Source: Adineta ricciae (Eukaryota > Rotifera > Eurotatoria > Adinetida > Adinetidae). Taken from it: a DNA stretch of 64,000 nt. Of this stretch, positions 50,487 through 61,838 are shown piece after piece. The notes below the pieces were generated by a model. It did not search any database, had not been told where the DNA came from, and worked only from the letters and a program-made list of their open reading frames with translations. Within the stretch, counting starts at the first letter, position 1, and each line of letters opens with the position of its first letter. The DNA is taken from assembly GCA_905250025.1 (NCBI GenBank), contig CAJNOJ010000018.1:434001-498000 (forward strand), written 5' to 3'. Both the position numbers and the translations under genes were made by a program.

Positions 50487-51370
50487 CACTCACAAACAAC
50501 CATGACATCTCACTCACACCACCCTACATCACATCACTAACGAACATTCACTATCACATTTCTCTTCGCCTCTCATCCTCACTCACAAACAACCATGATA
50601 TCTCACTCACACCACACTACATTACATCACTAACGGACATTCCTCAGTACACTTCGGTTCGCCTCTCGTCCTGATTCACAAACAACCATGACATCTCACT
50701 CACACCACACTACATTACATCACTAACGGACATTCCTCAAAAGACTTCTCTTCGCCTCTCGTCCTGACTCACAAACAACCATGACACCTCGCTCACACCA
50801 CACTACATCACATCACTAACGGACATTCCTGAAGACACTTCTGTTCGCCTCTCATCCTCACTCACAAGCAACCATCACATCTCACTCACACCACCCTACA
50901 TCACATCACTAACGGACATTCCTCAAAAGACTTCTGTTCGCCTCTCGTCCTGACTTACAAACAACCATCACATCTCACTCACACCACACTACATCACATC
51001 ACTAACGAACATTCCTGAAAATACTTCTGTTCGCCTCTCATCCTCACTCACAAACAACCATGACATCTCACTCACACCACACTACATTACATCACTAACG
51101 AACATACCTCACGACACTTCTGTTCGCCTCTCATCCTCACTCACAAACAACCATGACATCTCACTCACACCACACTACATCACATCACTAACGAACGTTC
51201 CTCAGCACACTTCTGTTCGCCTCTCGTCCTGACTCACAAACAACCATGACATCTCACTCACACCACACTACATCACATCACTAACGAACATTCCTGAAAA
51301 TACTTCTATTCGCCTCTCGTCCTGACTCACAAACAACCATGACATCTCACTCACACCACACTACATCACA
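50487..51370. repeat. 93-bp tandem satellite array, copy 1 (about 9.5 units)
   Basis: The CACAAACAACCAT landmark recurs at 50491, 50584, 50677, 50770 and 50863 (with one G), an exact 93-bp spacing. Each unit holds CATCTCACTCACACCACACT, ACATCACATCACTAACG(A/G)ACATTC and TTCGCCTCTC(A/G)TCCT. The plus strand is almost free of G, a strong strand asymmetry. 93 is a multiple of three, but stop codons occur in variable units in all frames I checked, so coding is unlikely. Confidence 0.95.
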
Positions 51371-51725
51371 TTAGAAGTGATCGTCGTAGCAAGTTGCAAG
51401 ACGCAGTGGGTTTGTTTTGTGAATGGCGCAGAAATGATGCAAGCTAGATAATCATTTAATGAACATGGGGCTGGCGAATTGATCGAACTAAGCAGGTATC
51501 CTGATACTGTGTGAATGGTGCGAGGCTAGCTTTATATTGAGTACTGAATTGCGTTTGTTACGGTAAAAAGATGGTGGTGATCAACGGTATGCTCGGGTAT
51601 TTTGTTGAAATGCATCGAACGGTTAAGCCTAGAACGTGCTGAGTGCCAGGTGTACTACGAATAGTATGAAGGAGCTTGTTCACGTATCGTCCTCGCTTAA
51701 AGTCGAAGTAGCTTCAGTTGATTGA
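51371..51725 (+). repeat. Conserved 3' flank of the satellite module, copy 1
   Basis: About 350 bp alignable with 63650-64000: AGAAGTGA then GTAGCAAGTTGCAA, ATGAACATGGGGCTG, GTGCGAGGCTAGCTTTAT, GGTAAAAAGATGGTGG and AACGTGCTGAGTGCCA in the same order. Only this copy shows where the homology may end, because copy 2 reaches the window edge. Confidence 0.85.
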
Positions 51726-53546
51726 GGAGTAAGTAAGGATGGCACAAAAGAATATGGGTAACGCTTGGTGAAATGAATGAATTCACTTTTCTGTGTGGTG
51801 TTGATTTCTAGTTATGATTCGAGGATGAAATAGAATATTATGTGAAAAATGATTAATACTAAAGCGTATCGCATTCAAAAGTAATGTTTTTTGGTAACTG
51901 ATAAACAATGTTTTAGCGGTAGAAAGTGTTGACTACATAAAGGAACAGCAGTGTTGTAATCTTCCTATTCAGTTATGTTCCCAACTTGTTTCATCGAGAG
52001 AGATATTTAGTCAATGTTGATCAATTGTATTGTAGAGGGATTAGTCAGACAAATTTCTTATTCAAATATGTATGTTCTACTGCAATGGGAGGTGACGGCG
52101 TGAGAAGTTCATGAAGGATTACATCTTGTAGAAACTAATCTAAACAATATTATATTTTTTTACATTGCTCGCGCGAAAAAGAAGATTTTCAATAAGCATG
52201 ATAAAAGAAAGATAGGTAGTTCATGAGCAAAGTGGATCAGTGTTTCATTTGTCTGCCTTATATATTTCGTACGAAAACATGTAATACGTGTAGGTAATCA
52301 TATATCTTATAGTAAATGAATGAGTATATACCAAAGCAACATGTATACACTCATTTTGTAGGATACGAAACTAAATATATCGGTGGTCTCTTTGTCAGTG
52401 CGATAGTATAATAAATCAACGAACATGTTCTCATCTGCCTTTCCCCAGTTTTTGTAACGACCATGATCATCTATGTCATACGTTCTCAATAACACGATAA
52501 GTTTTTGAATTGTTGAACGATGACATAAGACTGAAATTATTCATATTGCATGCATACCCTTCAAGAATGGTAATTCTATTCTGATGAAGGCGTTCGACAT
52601 ATCACAACCACTCAAGATCACATAAAAAACGAATCATTGCCACCCAATAATTTTGTTCTGTAGCTTCGCTCGCTCACAAACATTATGTTTCTCATTGTCT
52701 GAGAACGAAGATTATGTAACAGATGCATTGTGATCTTCCAAATCTGCTGAGGGTGTTATTCAACTATCTTATCAATATCAAATAAAAAATGATCAGCAGG
52801 CAAGTTCTGTTTAGTCAACAAATAAATGAATAATCATCATCACCACTAAAATGCCAAACACAGTATCCATTTATTGGAGGTATTCGAAGTAAAAATTATC
52901 AGATTGATGGGTGTGAAGAAAGTGATGTTTTATATAAATTATTTGAATCAGTGTTCTATTCAAGTATGCCGTTGAATTTCAAAACCTAATCACAAGCTAG
53001 ATTCTTTGGGTTGAGAACGCATGAGAAACGAATAGTAATAACGACACTTATAACATTTTGCGCAAGGATGAAAATGTTCATTTACCAGTTGTTTGTATTA
53101 CTAGATTTTATCTATATTGTGCAGATTGATCATTGATAGATTAAGCGAATGGATACAACGGCCACCAATACTCTGTTCACATATTTCCTTCACTAGATAT
53201 ATGATGTTTGGCTTATTATCTACGAACAAAACATATTGCATATGGATACTTAAAACAAATTTACTATTCATCAACTGTGTTCTCATAGAGATAGATGTAC
53301 AAAAGTATTATGTTGAAGGATGACAACTAGAAAAATAAATATATCCAAGGCAGTTTTTCGCAGAAACCAGGTTTTGCAAACTCTTGAATTTCTAAACGAA
53401 AGTATCAAATAGTTGCTTATTCATGTAGGACATAAAACAAGAATGTTAGCTATTTCCCTACAATCCAAAGACTCCTGCCCACTAGACGTTAATAGGCGGA
53501 ACGGAAGGTAACGGAAAAGGCTGATGATCTGTATCGATTCCGTTAG
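51726..53546. other. Gene-free AT-rich interval
   Basis: No gene supported in 1.8 kb. The sequence has the same texture as 41-44.7 kb (TTATTTGAATC, GTTGAACGATG) and may be more of the same decayed repeat, but I could not establish a period. Confidence 0.5.
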
Positions 53547-54190
53547 TATGTGGTTGTCCTACTTCGGAGTTCGAGGAATGAGTGACGTGATTGAGATCTT
53601 CGTAACAACGTTTATTGATAAACGACGAGAGAAAGAAAAAAAGAGAACGACCGACGTCGATAACAGTTCAAAGACAACTGCCTCTGTCTGATCTTACAAG
53701 TTCAAAGAGAGGTCAGACAGGCGGCATAGAGAGAAAACCAGAGAGAGAAAAGACGATCTATATATCATGGCATCGAACCGCACATAGGACATATAGGTCT
53801 AAACAAGAAGAGAAAGAAAAAAAAGATAGCGATAACAATGTACTATCTGTTATCGCTAACAAAGAACTAAAGGTAGACAAACTATCTGTCTGGAGAACCG
53901 TGTCAAGGTCGAAGCAAATCGGCTAGTGAACAGTGGTTAAGTGAAAATGAAAGTGGGATGCATTTTGTATCTAGGCATGGTTAGTGTAACGATAGTGATA
54001 TCGTTCATCTTTTTCTGTTCTTTATTCTCTCACCTCTATATCATACTATCTCCGGGTCATATCTTTCTTTCCTCTTCTCTATATAAGCGCGTGTCTTATT
54101 GTGAAAGAGATACATTCTGGTCATGTAGAGTAGTCAATAAACATCTATACCGTGAGAAGTGGTCAGCTACTCAACCAGTTTGTCATTACA
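53547..54190 (+). mobile_element. Probable solo LTR (644 bp)
   Basis: Bounded by a 5-bp direct repeat GTTAG (53542-53546 and 54191-54195). The segment starts TATGTGG and ends ATTACA. Near the 3' end a TATA box (TCTATATAAGCG, about 54078-54089) is followed some 50 bp later by an AATAAA signal (about 54137), the promoter-plus-polyadenylation spacing of an LTR R region. The interior has a purine-rich, low-complexity open frame (Lys/Glu/Arg) without known domains. The start is not the canonical TG, which weakens the boundary call. Confidence 0.45.
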
Positions 54191-54263
54191 GTTAGCATTC
54201 GAGTTTATCTCGTTAATGAGTGTTAATATGTTTCGACACAGGTTTCATGAGCATCATCGCCTT

Positions 54264-54571
54264 CACTGAAAAAAAGCTGTGGGGAATGATAAACCCTAGG
54301 GTCGATCCTCACTTGATAAACCCTTTTTACATTGATCAACTAGTTCAACCCTCAAAAGATGGTTTCTCATGGCCGATGATAAACTCTGCAATTGTGGGTA
54401 GATCTAATTGATCAATGTAAAAAGGGTTTATCGGTTTGCGACGTATAACAAACCCTTGTAGGGTTTTTGAAGAAAAAAGGGTTCATCAAGGGGTAGAGCA
54501 GGTTGATGCACGAATTTTTAGTTATATACCCTTTTCGAGGGTTTATCATTCCCCCCAGCTTTCTTTCAGTG
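54264..54571. mobile_element. 308-bp MITE-like inverted-repeat element
   Basis: Ends CACTGAAAAAAAGCTG and, reversed, CACTGAAAGAAAGCTG are inverted repeats. With GGGGAATGATAAACCCT they extend to about 34 bp with few mismatches. Inside, a second perfect inverted pair of 24 bp (starting GATAAACCCTTTTTACATTG at about 54316) and several AAACCCT copies in both orientations give it hairpin potential. No transposase is encoded. A clear target duplication was not found. Confidence 0.75.
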
Positions 54572-55673
54572 TTACGAAGTAACCACTCGAAATGTCAATC
54601 TTTGAATTCTTTTACCAGACACTGATTCGACCTGTTTTTTTCTGAATGCAAGTCGTTTCATTCTTGCAGTTTTACTATACGAATCGACATAAGACTAAAA
54701 TACAGCTACAGATTACTCAGGCATCAGCGATATGGACACTGGCGAAAAAGTCTGAAAAACATAATATTTTGCTCTAGTAGCTTTAGCGAATAACTGCTCA
54801 TAGATCATATCAAAGTGTGTCCCAGGGATGAGAACTGGAAATTGAAATTTGATTGAGAACAACCGATAGCAAGCGAGAAAACGGTCTTTCACTTAGAAAA
54901 CGTTGGTCCGCTCGCTAAAACTACACACTTTCCGTCGAAGTAACTTATAAATGAAAAACCACAGGGCCTATCGCATTCCAGTATACTTCACCTAACCGTT
55001 TGCCGTCGAGTAGTTTCTTCGTTACCTGAACATAGGTGGGGAGAAACTTGAAAGCAGATGAATAAATATAATATTGGGTATGATGAGTTTTAATTCAAAA
55101 AGTACGTCTGTTATCAAAGCCTGCTTTCGAAAAAAGAGTAATAATGTCTTGTTCAATCCACACCGAAGCTGATTGAGTGATTCTAGTATGCACAGTTGAT
55201 GAATTGTTCCCTTGAGCAGTATTATCTTTTAGTTATGATTTCACACGCTCAAATGGTCAATTCTGAGAACAGTTTCATCGATTCTCACCCTATCTCGTTA
55301 AGTTCACAAAACTCCTATAAATCTGTAGCAGGATATAAATATAAGATCTATGTTTAACTAGTTGGATTGTGTTAAAGCTAGTAAGAAACCAGTACTGTGA
55401 AGATTCGTGAGCGTATCTATTTTCGGATCAAACACTTGATTCATAGTTTTTAGAAAACTACACGTCACATGCTTCGACTCAGTAAAGATTGAAATAAAAA
55501 TTGATGTGATTAAAGCTTAGTTTAGAATTCAATCTTCACTGAATAGTGTAATGGAACTCTTTTGTCTAGGAACCAGATGAACAAAAAAGTCTATGATTGA
55601 GCAATTCTCAAGCAATTAGGTTGAAAGAATAGATGTTTTGCGAAAGAAAACTAAGTTATTCAAATAAGAATAC
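54572..55673. other. Gene-free interval downstream of the ADP-ribosyltransferase
   Basis: The 3' end of the ADP-ribosyltransferase gene should lie here, but its last exon was not identified. No other gene seen. Confidence 0.5.
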
Positions 55674-57079
55674 CTGGCCGAGGTGGTACCACTTTATGCT
55701 TTGGTGCAGAAGCAGCGGTACTGGCTGACGAACGACCGAATTGAGGGGAATCTAAATAAACAAAAATAATGTATTTTCTAGTCGAAAAAATCATGCTGGT
55801 AATTTTATAATAAAATAGGAATCAAGAAAATAGATGTACCACGCTCAATATGAAAAACTTATCTAAAGTAGGTCAAGAACTAGTGGAATAATTTAGTTAA
55901 TTTATTCTAAAAAAAGAATAAGATATTTCCCTATAGGCGAAGTTTTTGTACTCTCTGAATATTTTCCGAAGGTATGTGGCAGCACAAAAGACTTGTCCTT
56001 TCTATCAGCATACAGTGAAAATCAGTAGAAGTTGCTTCTGAAAATACCAATCGAATTGGAAGTGTCAATAGAATCATCACTTTCTTTTTTCTAACGTCTG
56101 AATCAAACTTTCGATCGATTTGACCGATGAAGATGCGAATAAATCTTGAACTTCTCTTTTCCCAAGCCTAAACAACATATCTTAGTTCTAATGAACATCA
56201 CATATGAACTATGAACCTGTAGATGTTCACCTTTATGACGTTAATAATCATTGGCACTATGTTACCTGAATATTTGCTTGGACTATGACCACTCGATGCA
56301 TGTGCTCCTGCATCTTTGATCTTTTCGCCAGCAGCAGCAGTAGTTGATGGTGCTGTCGGAATGTGAATAAGAGGAAAAGGTGGTTGAATTTCTTTTAAAT
56401 GTACGATTTTTAATTGATTTCCCGAGTTAAATGTCGAAATAACTTGGAATTGTCTTGCTGGAAACATCAAAATTTCATTTTCACCCTCATAAAATGAATA
56501 TTTTGATATGTCTTTGGCTGAATCACATTCAATATTGAATACGGTTCGATGCCCAGTGGTCCCGAGAAACTGTTCTAAAACTTTTATTGAAGCTGACGCC
56601 GATGAAAATGCCCACCAAATAAATGTTCTGCCATCTGGAAATTCACTGCTGATATCTATTTTGATTCCACGATAAACCATTCGATGCGACGCTGTTGGAA
56701 CTTTTGACAGGGCAACCATGAATAGACGGAGATACCGAAACCAAGGTAATAGTTCATTTCGATTTTGTGAACGAAGAGTTCTGTTCAGTATGAAATAAAA
56801 TGAGCTCTCAGTTGGGAACCATTCTAACGTATACAGCATAATCGATGCTAATTCGTCTATCGAAAGTTTGTATCGTGGCTGCTGGCAGTTTTGTTTGACC
56901 GTCCAAACCATTTCCTCGATATCAGGGACAATAGAAATGATGGGTTGAATTGCTTCATCTATAGAAACGAGTAGTTCTTTTTCGTAACCTTTGATGGGTG
57001 GAAGCATTCGTTTTGGTTCCGATGTTAAGTCTGACATTCGGAGCATTATTCCTGAATTATCGCCAGTTGCTGTTGCCAT
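55674..57079 (-). CDS. Mono-ADP-ribosyltransferase, Arg-type (3' end unresolved)
   Basis: Exon 57079-56266 (271 codons) and a spliced exon 55751-55674. The donor after the second exon (CCAG|GTATTC) shows it continues. The R-S-E triad of arginine-specific ADP-ribosyltransferases is complete: Arg137 in MVYRGIK, the Ser motif FSSAS (159-162) and E200-N-E202 in EGENEILMFP. Such enzymes transfer ADP-ribose from NAD+ to arginine. N-terminal helices (IKGYEKELLVSIDEAIQP, LASIMLYTLEW) match the usual cap region. The spliced C-terminal extension is Ser/Ala/Pro-rich (SSASTAASAPKH). No signal peptide is seen, so it is probably intracellular. It is the only convincing host gene among the repeats. The 514-nt intron is long for the window. 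Confidence 0.8.
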
Positions 57080-58709
57080 ATTTATTGAATTATGAAAAGT
57101 TTGTTGGAATGATCAAATTATTTATTCGTTTCTTCAATATGATTTAGTATACGTTGTTACGGATAAGAAAAATCTACAACACATGTTTTATTTGTCGAAT
57201 GATTAGTAGGAGAAAGATTAGGATATCTGAATGAGAATCTTGCAGAGAACTAAAGCAAAAAACTTCACTAATTCCAAAGATACGAAATCGTAGGTACGAT
57301 AGTTATCGTCTTTTTCATCAATAGTAATATGAACGGCGAAAATCAAACTGTGGCGAATGAAAAAATCAATTCGAAACAAACGACAATACTTTGACTTTGT
57401 CTGAAAAAGTTAACTTACAGTGTAAACATCTTGAGAGTTGAGGATGTGGATGTTGGAGATGTTATAGGTAGCAAACACACTCTCACCCATCTTCGTCCTA
57501 CTGGAACTGTACTATTTTGGGTTCATATATAGAACAACGGAGCCTTAGTTTCTCTGGAGTCATATGTAAAATCTGTTGATTCACATGCTTCCATCTATGT
57601 TTAAAACAACGTGGCGTTCTCGTAAAGCGTCTCTTGGAGCTTCACAAAACCAAGACGGCTTGGGTGAAATCCACCCATGTATCTGATATCGTCTGTTCCC
57701 AGTAATGGTAGTTGGGTGTTAGCCTTTCTCGAGATCTAAACAGCTACTGTAAACAGATCGATGATGAGTTATGCGACAGGAACTCAGAGCTAAGTAAAAG
57801 GTTATTCGGGTGAATACCAATCAAATACCAGCTGATTGTTTATGACGACTCCAACACTATGCTGACCTTTCTTCGAATTCAACGAATCAACATGAAGAAG
57901 TTTGATATGAATTTAGACGTTATAAGGCCTGAGAATTACAAGAATACTCACTTGGGTGAAGTCACCCAGTCTCTCTCATGCGATGTTTTAGCAAACGGAT
58001 ACGTGTTTTTCATTTGCATATTTATAAAGGGTGCTGAAACTTTTTTCGATAAATTAATAATCATGCAACTGACTGAGTTTATCGTTGAACTCTACTGAAA
58101 TACTGATCAGATGGTTCTTTGCACAAAATTTCAGAACGATTGGATTAGTCTTTAAGAAATTATCGCGAAAACAAACTGTCGGCGATAGGTTAGTCGATTC
58201 TATAGTGTACAAAACTCGCCTATATGTATTAAAATTCTGACCTGAATATCGTTGGTCGGAATAATTGCTTATAGTTTCAGTCTGATCGAGTATTTTCCGA
58301 AGAATTGAGCTCGTGAGTGAGAGCATTTTACTTGGAAAAAATGCATGCATGATTCTTTTCCTACTTGTAAATGGGGCATAGATACAATACAGGTAGACGT
58401 ACTATACTCTCACACGCTCTTCTTTTTTAGCGTCAACGCTTTATTTCTAATTAAACAACCAGTCTACAGGAGAGGGAAAAACACAGAACGAAAGGAGAGA
58501 GAAGAAAACAAACAACGGACAGACTGGTTATTAAGCTGGCAGAAAAGAGAAGACACGCATGACTTATGTCTTATGTCTCGTAGAGAAAAGATAAAAAATA
58601 CAGTTTGAAAAGAGTGCGGTGTTGGTTGGGTTCGAACACGATGTGTTGGAGAGTAACGTAGTGGTAGTTATCTTCGAAGGAACGTCGACGTATATGTGCA
58701 GGAATGAGC
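57080..58709. other. Gene-free interval upstream of the ADP-ribosyltransferase
   Basis: No supported gene. Contains small hairpins built on TTGGGTGAA...CACCCA (57660-57685 and 57953-57970) and purine-rich low-complexity sequence at 58465-58600. Possibly fragments of transposable elements. Confidence 0.45.
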
Positions 58710-59226
58710 CGATGTATATGTCGGAGTTTACTCTAAAATGAATAATCGTACAACTGTTTCCTATATCAAAAATAGTCTTTTATTGAGTAGATATGGTAGA
58801 AATAAGGCAAAGTATTGAAAAACAACAACTATAGTAAACAAAAGTCTATAATGTACTGTTGATACATATAAAGAAAATATCTAGCCATTTTTACATTTCG
58901 AATGGTTATCGCTGTGATGTTTCGTACAGCATTTTCGATTATTTCTCTTACAGTAACACCGATTGGTGTTACAATTGCCTGAATACTTGCAAGTATGTAA
59001 TGGTTTAAAATTTGTATAAATTTGATTAGCTTGAATGAAGCTAATTGATCGGTACTAAGAGCACGTAATGATGCAAAGTTGAACGTGGTCAGATCCAAAA
59101 ATGACATTTGGTCAAACACCCTTAAGAGTCAACTTGCCCCATCCTAATTGACTTTTAAATTTTGAAATCAACCAGTTGTCTTTTAAATGCAACTGAATTT
59201 TAGAGTCAACTCCGACATATACGTCG
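58710..59226. mobile_element. 517-bp inverted-repeat element
   Basis: The left arm 58710-58739 and right arm 59197-59226 are inverted repeats matching at 28 of 30 positions (arm begins CGATGTATATGTCGGAG, ends CTCTAAAAT). A minus-strand open frame of 96 codons lies inside (59119-58829) without a recognisable domain. No target duplication seen. It could be a MITE or a foldback element. Confidence 0.65.
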
Positions 59227-59379
59227 ATAATCGTTTTTTCTTCGTTCTCGATCAATCGCTTTGTGCGTGATTTCGATATAACAATTTTCGTGTAGATTTG
59301 GCCGACCTAAGAATGATCTATGTTCTCGATGCTAGTGTTCATAGTGAAGAGTAGGTATGTACCAACCGAGATCGAACAA

Positions 59380-59575
59380 TCCCATACTCGGATCCCGTCG
59401 GATTCGAAACATGGATTTCCTGGATTTTCTAAGGGTCATCATAGAACATAGCTAAAAAGATCGCTCATAAAATTTGCAACAACCGACGGGATTTTTCTAG
59501 TCGGATTTCAATGCAATTCCGTTTCTAGGAATCCGATCGGATTTTGTCGGATAGTCGGATCCAGCGTCGGATTTG
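59380..59575. repeat. Cluster of GTCGGAT / CGGAT motifs
   Basis: GTCGGAT or its near variants occur at least six times within 200 bp (for example GTCGGATTC, GTCGGATTTC, CGATCGGATT, GTCGGATAGTCGGATCC and GTCGGATTTG), while the motif is rare elsewhere in the window. It may be a subterminal transposase-binding array or a simple degenerate repeat. Confidence 0.5.
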
Positions 59576-59659
59576 TTTACCTGGGATGGCGTATTTTTTT
59601 AAATATGGAAAGAAACGATGATATTATTTATAGATCATTCGATACACATACTTCTGCTT

Positions 59660-60062
59660 GGCCAAGTTCAATGATCATGTGATCCGATATTAGATCTTTT
59701 ACGAATGATAATATCGATGAAATATGTGAATACAATCTGGCGTAAAGTAAGGTATTGACGCATATTTCGTTTTCTGCTGTTTTATTATCGTTTCAGGAAA
59801 TGTCATACCACAGTTCGAGACGTTCAAGAAAACGAACTTAATGAACTTTATTTTGACATAGCTAGCTTTTCATGTATTCACTCTTTTTTTAATTTTCAAC
59901 TTATTGATAAGTTACCTTGATAACACTAATGTCACTCCTATTTGTGATATCTATAAAATAAATCAAGAACGCGACTACTCTCTGAAATCCAAACTAATCT
60001 GCTTAGATTCTCTTTGCTTGGTGTGTTTGGTAATAGATATGCTATTCATCACACATACACAG
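59660..60062 (+). repeat. Dispersed repeat, copy B (pairs with 44680-45100)
   Basis: Second copy of the repeat described at 44680. Upstream part GAATACAATCTGGCGTAAAG matches GGATGTAATCTGACATGAAG of copy A, then TTTCAGGAAA, TTCAAGAAAACGAACTT and TGAAATCCAAACTAATCT follow in the same order. Downstream of about 60062 the two copies no longer align. Confidence 0.7.
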
Positions 60063-61029
60063 ACATATCTGGTTTTTTTGTCTTGCCTTCAGCTATATTT
60101 TCCAGTAATATTTAGAAAATAAAAATATTTTTTTGAATGTGTCAGTAACACTTGAATAAGTCTAATTACGAAGGTTAGAACATCCCTGACGAGCGTAAGA
60201 TAAGTTGATTGTTAGGACGAGAAAATAATTTTGAATGAAACCTTAATCAACATTGAGTAATACTATAGCAAAAGAGTGGATGATTGTAAAGAAGATAATT
60301 TGATTATGTCGAAATATGATCATGATCAATGGTTTCTCTTACTGATATAATTCATTCAGGATGAACTACTTATTCAATAAAACTCTGTGAAAATCTCGCC
60401 TATTTAAATGAGTATTGACTAATGATTTCAGATCACATTAAAGATTTGCCTTGTTATATGATGCAATGAGTAGCTATGCTTGTAGTCACTCGGGAATATA
60501 CAAGAGAACATTTCTAGACGGACTGATTGACAAGGAGAGAAAATGATGTGTATCATTGAATTATAGAATCGATTTCATCCTCGAAAAACTGAAGCTCTGA
60601 TTGACTTGCCGTCCATTATCGAATGTTTCCTGAGAGAAAAATAACGTTTTCTTTGTGAGACAACGATACAAAAGAAGTCATTACCTCTAGTATTACTTAA
60701 GACTTCAAAAGCGGTTTGTCAGACGAGGGCTAATCATCATGTTTATGAAATCATATTGCAATTACTGTTCACTGGATGCGAAGAAAATCAAATATTGACC
60801 GAACAATTTTGTTTATCAAAAAGATCAAGATCCTGTCAACATGAGCAACTTCCTTCGTCGTTCGAGATCTTGATCAGATCTTTAAAAATCAAGGCGTAGT
60901 CTTATNCGTCTTTACTTTTCATTATTCGGAAAGTGATGAGATTTACTGATTCGAACGAAAAATACCCAATTTTGTAGAGAATCGATAGACGAATCGATCG
61001 GAAAAGGAATCACGTGGATTGGATGAAGT
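60063..61029. other. Gene-free interval with one undetermined base
   Basis: No supported gene or repeat. Base 60906 is N, the only ambiguous base noticed in the window. Confidence 0.55.
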
Positions 61030-61467
61030 TTGAGCGAGTTATTCGAAAAATACGGAGAGGCTCATTTATTCTGCCGCACCCGTTATGAAAATCAAACTTT
61101 GCGTTTTCCCAGCGAAACGGTTTGCTTAATTGGACGTCTCGACCTGACTGAACGGTGCATCCACCTTGGCAATTTAAGACATGCTGCGTGTGCACTGGAC
61201 TTCGTCAGCATCTCATTTGCCTTTTCCCACTCTATCTTATCCACGTGCTCCGCGGCGACTTTTGATGTAAAACATACCGAAAAATACGACGGAGGATTAT
61301 GTGAGGACCATTCGACATATATATCAACATGTATATCCGACCATCCATACAGACAGTTTTATCTGTTCGCCAAATCTACATCAGAGCCGACTTATAGAGA
61401 TTATCATATAAACGGCATTATCGGCAGGCGCAAAAGCCAACACCGCCACAGTACATTTGACACCTAA
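61030..61467 (+). CDS. Module ORF, copy 2 (145 aa, open, unrecognised)
   Basis: An open 145-codon frame upstream of the large satellite array. The part homologous to copy 1 begins at about codon 17 (YENQTLRF) and runs to the shared terminal FDT-stop. It has five to six scattered cysteines (TVCLIG, ERCIHL, HAACAL, STCSAA, GLCED) and no signal peptide or transmembrane segment. No family is recognised. Amino-acid identity to copy 1 is no higher than expected from the nucleotide similarity, so selection on the protein is not demonstrated. It may be the 3' exon of something larger or a fossil. Confidence 0.4.
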   Translation: MSELFEKYGEAHLFCRTRYENQTLRFPSETVCLIGRLDLTERCIHLGNLRHAACALDFVSISFAFSHSILSTCSAATFDVKHTEKYDGGLCEDHSTYISTCISDHPYRQFYLFAKSTSEPTYRDYHINGIIGRRKSQHRHSTFDT

Positions 61468-61838
61468 AACAAAGTACCCTTTGTAACATAAATGAGCCCA
61501 TCATCTCTCACCCTTCCCTCAAAACCACTTATTGATCCCTCCTATCTGTCTCACTCGAAGAAGATATTAGACACAGACTCCCGTGCATATTTTCACCAAA
61601 TACAGTTTCGAATTTCTCTATAAAACACATATACCATATGTCCGTGTACCAGCTAACCTTTATGCAGTACCACCTTTCATTTCTTGATATAAATTCAAAC
61701 AATAGTAAAACACCCTAATCCTAACACAGAAAACGCGTCACACGCACATAAAAATCTTAAGAAACATATTTTCCAATACAAACTTAATGCATGTCACACA
61801 AACACAAGTGACCCGACTAGACATCTATCCACTACACT
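61468..61838. other. Spacer between module ORF and satellite, copy 2
   Basis: Counterpart of 50122-50486. Blocks GTAACATAAATGAGC and GCATATTTTCACCAAATAC are conserved in order. No gene. Confidence 0.6.

Noticed and set aside
50487-51370. CRISPR array
   Set aside because: Units are contiguous 93-bp tandem copies without unique spacers, in a eukaryotic context.
58620-58650. tRNA T-arm (GGGTTCGAACA)
   Set aside because: No acceptor stem, D-arm or anticodon arm could be arranged around it.
60906-60906. Undetermined base as sign of a misassembly
   Set aside because: A single N with no change in composition on either side. It gives no evidence of a false join, though a collapsed repeat nearby cannot be excluded.
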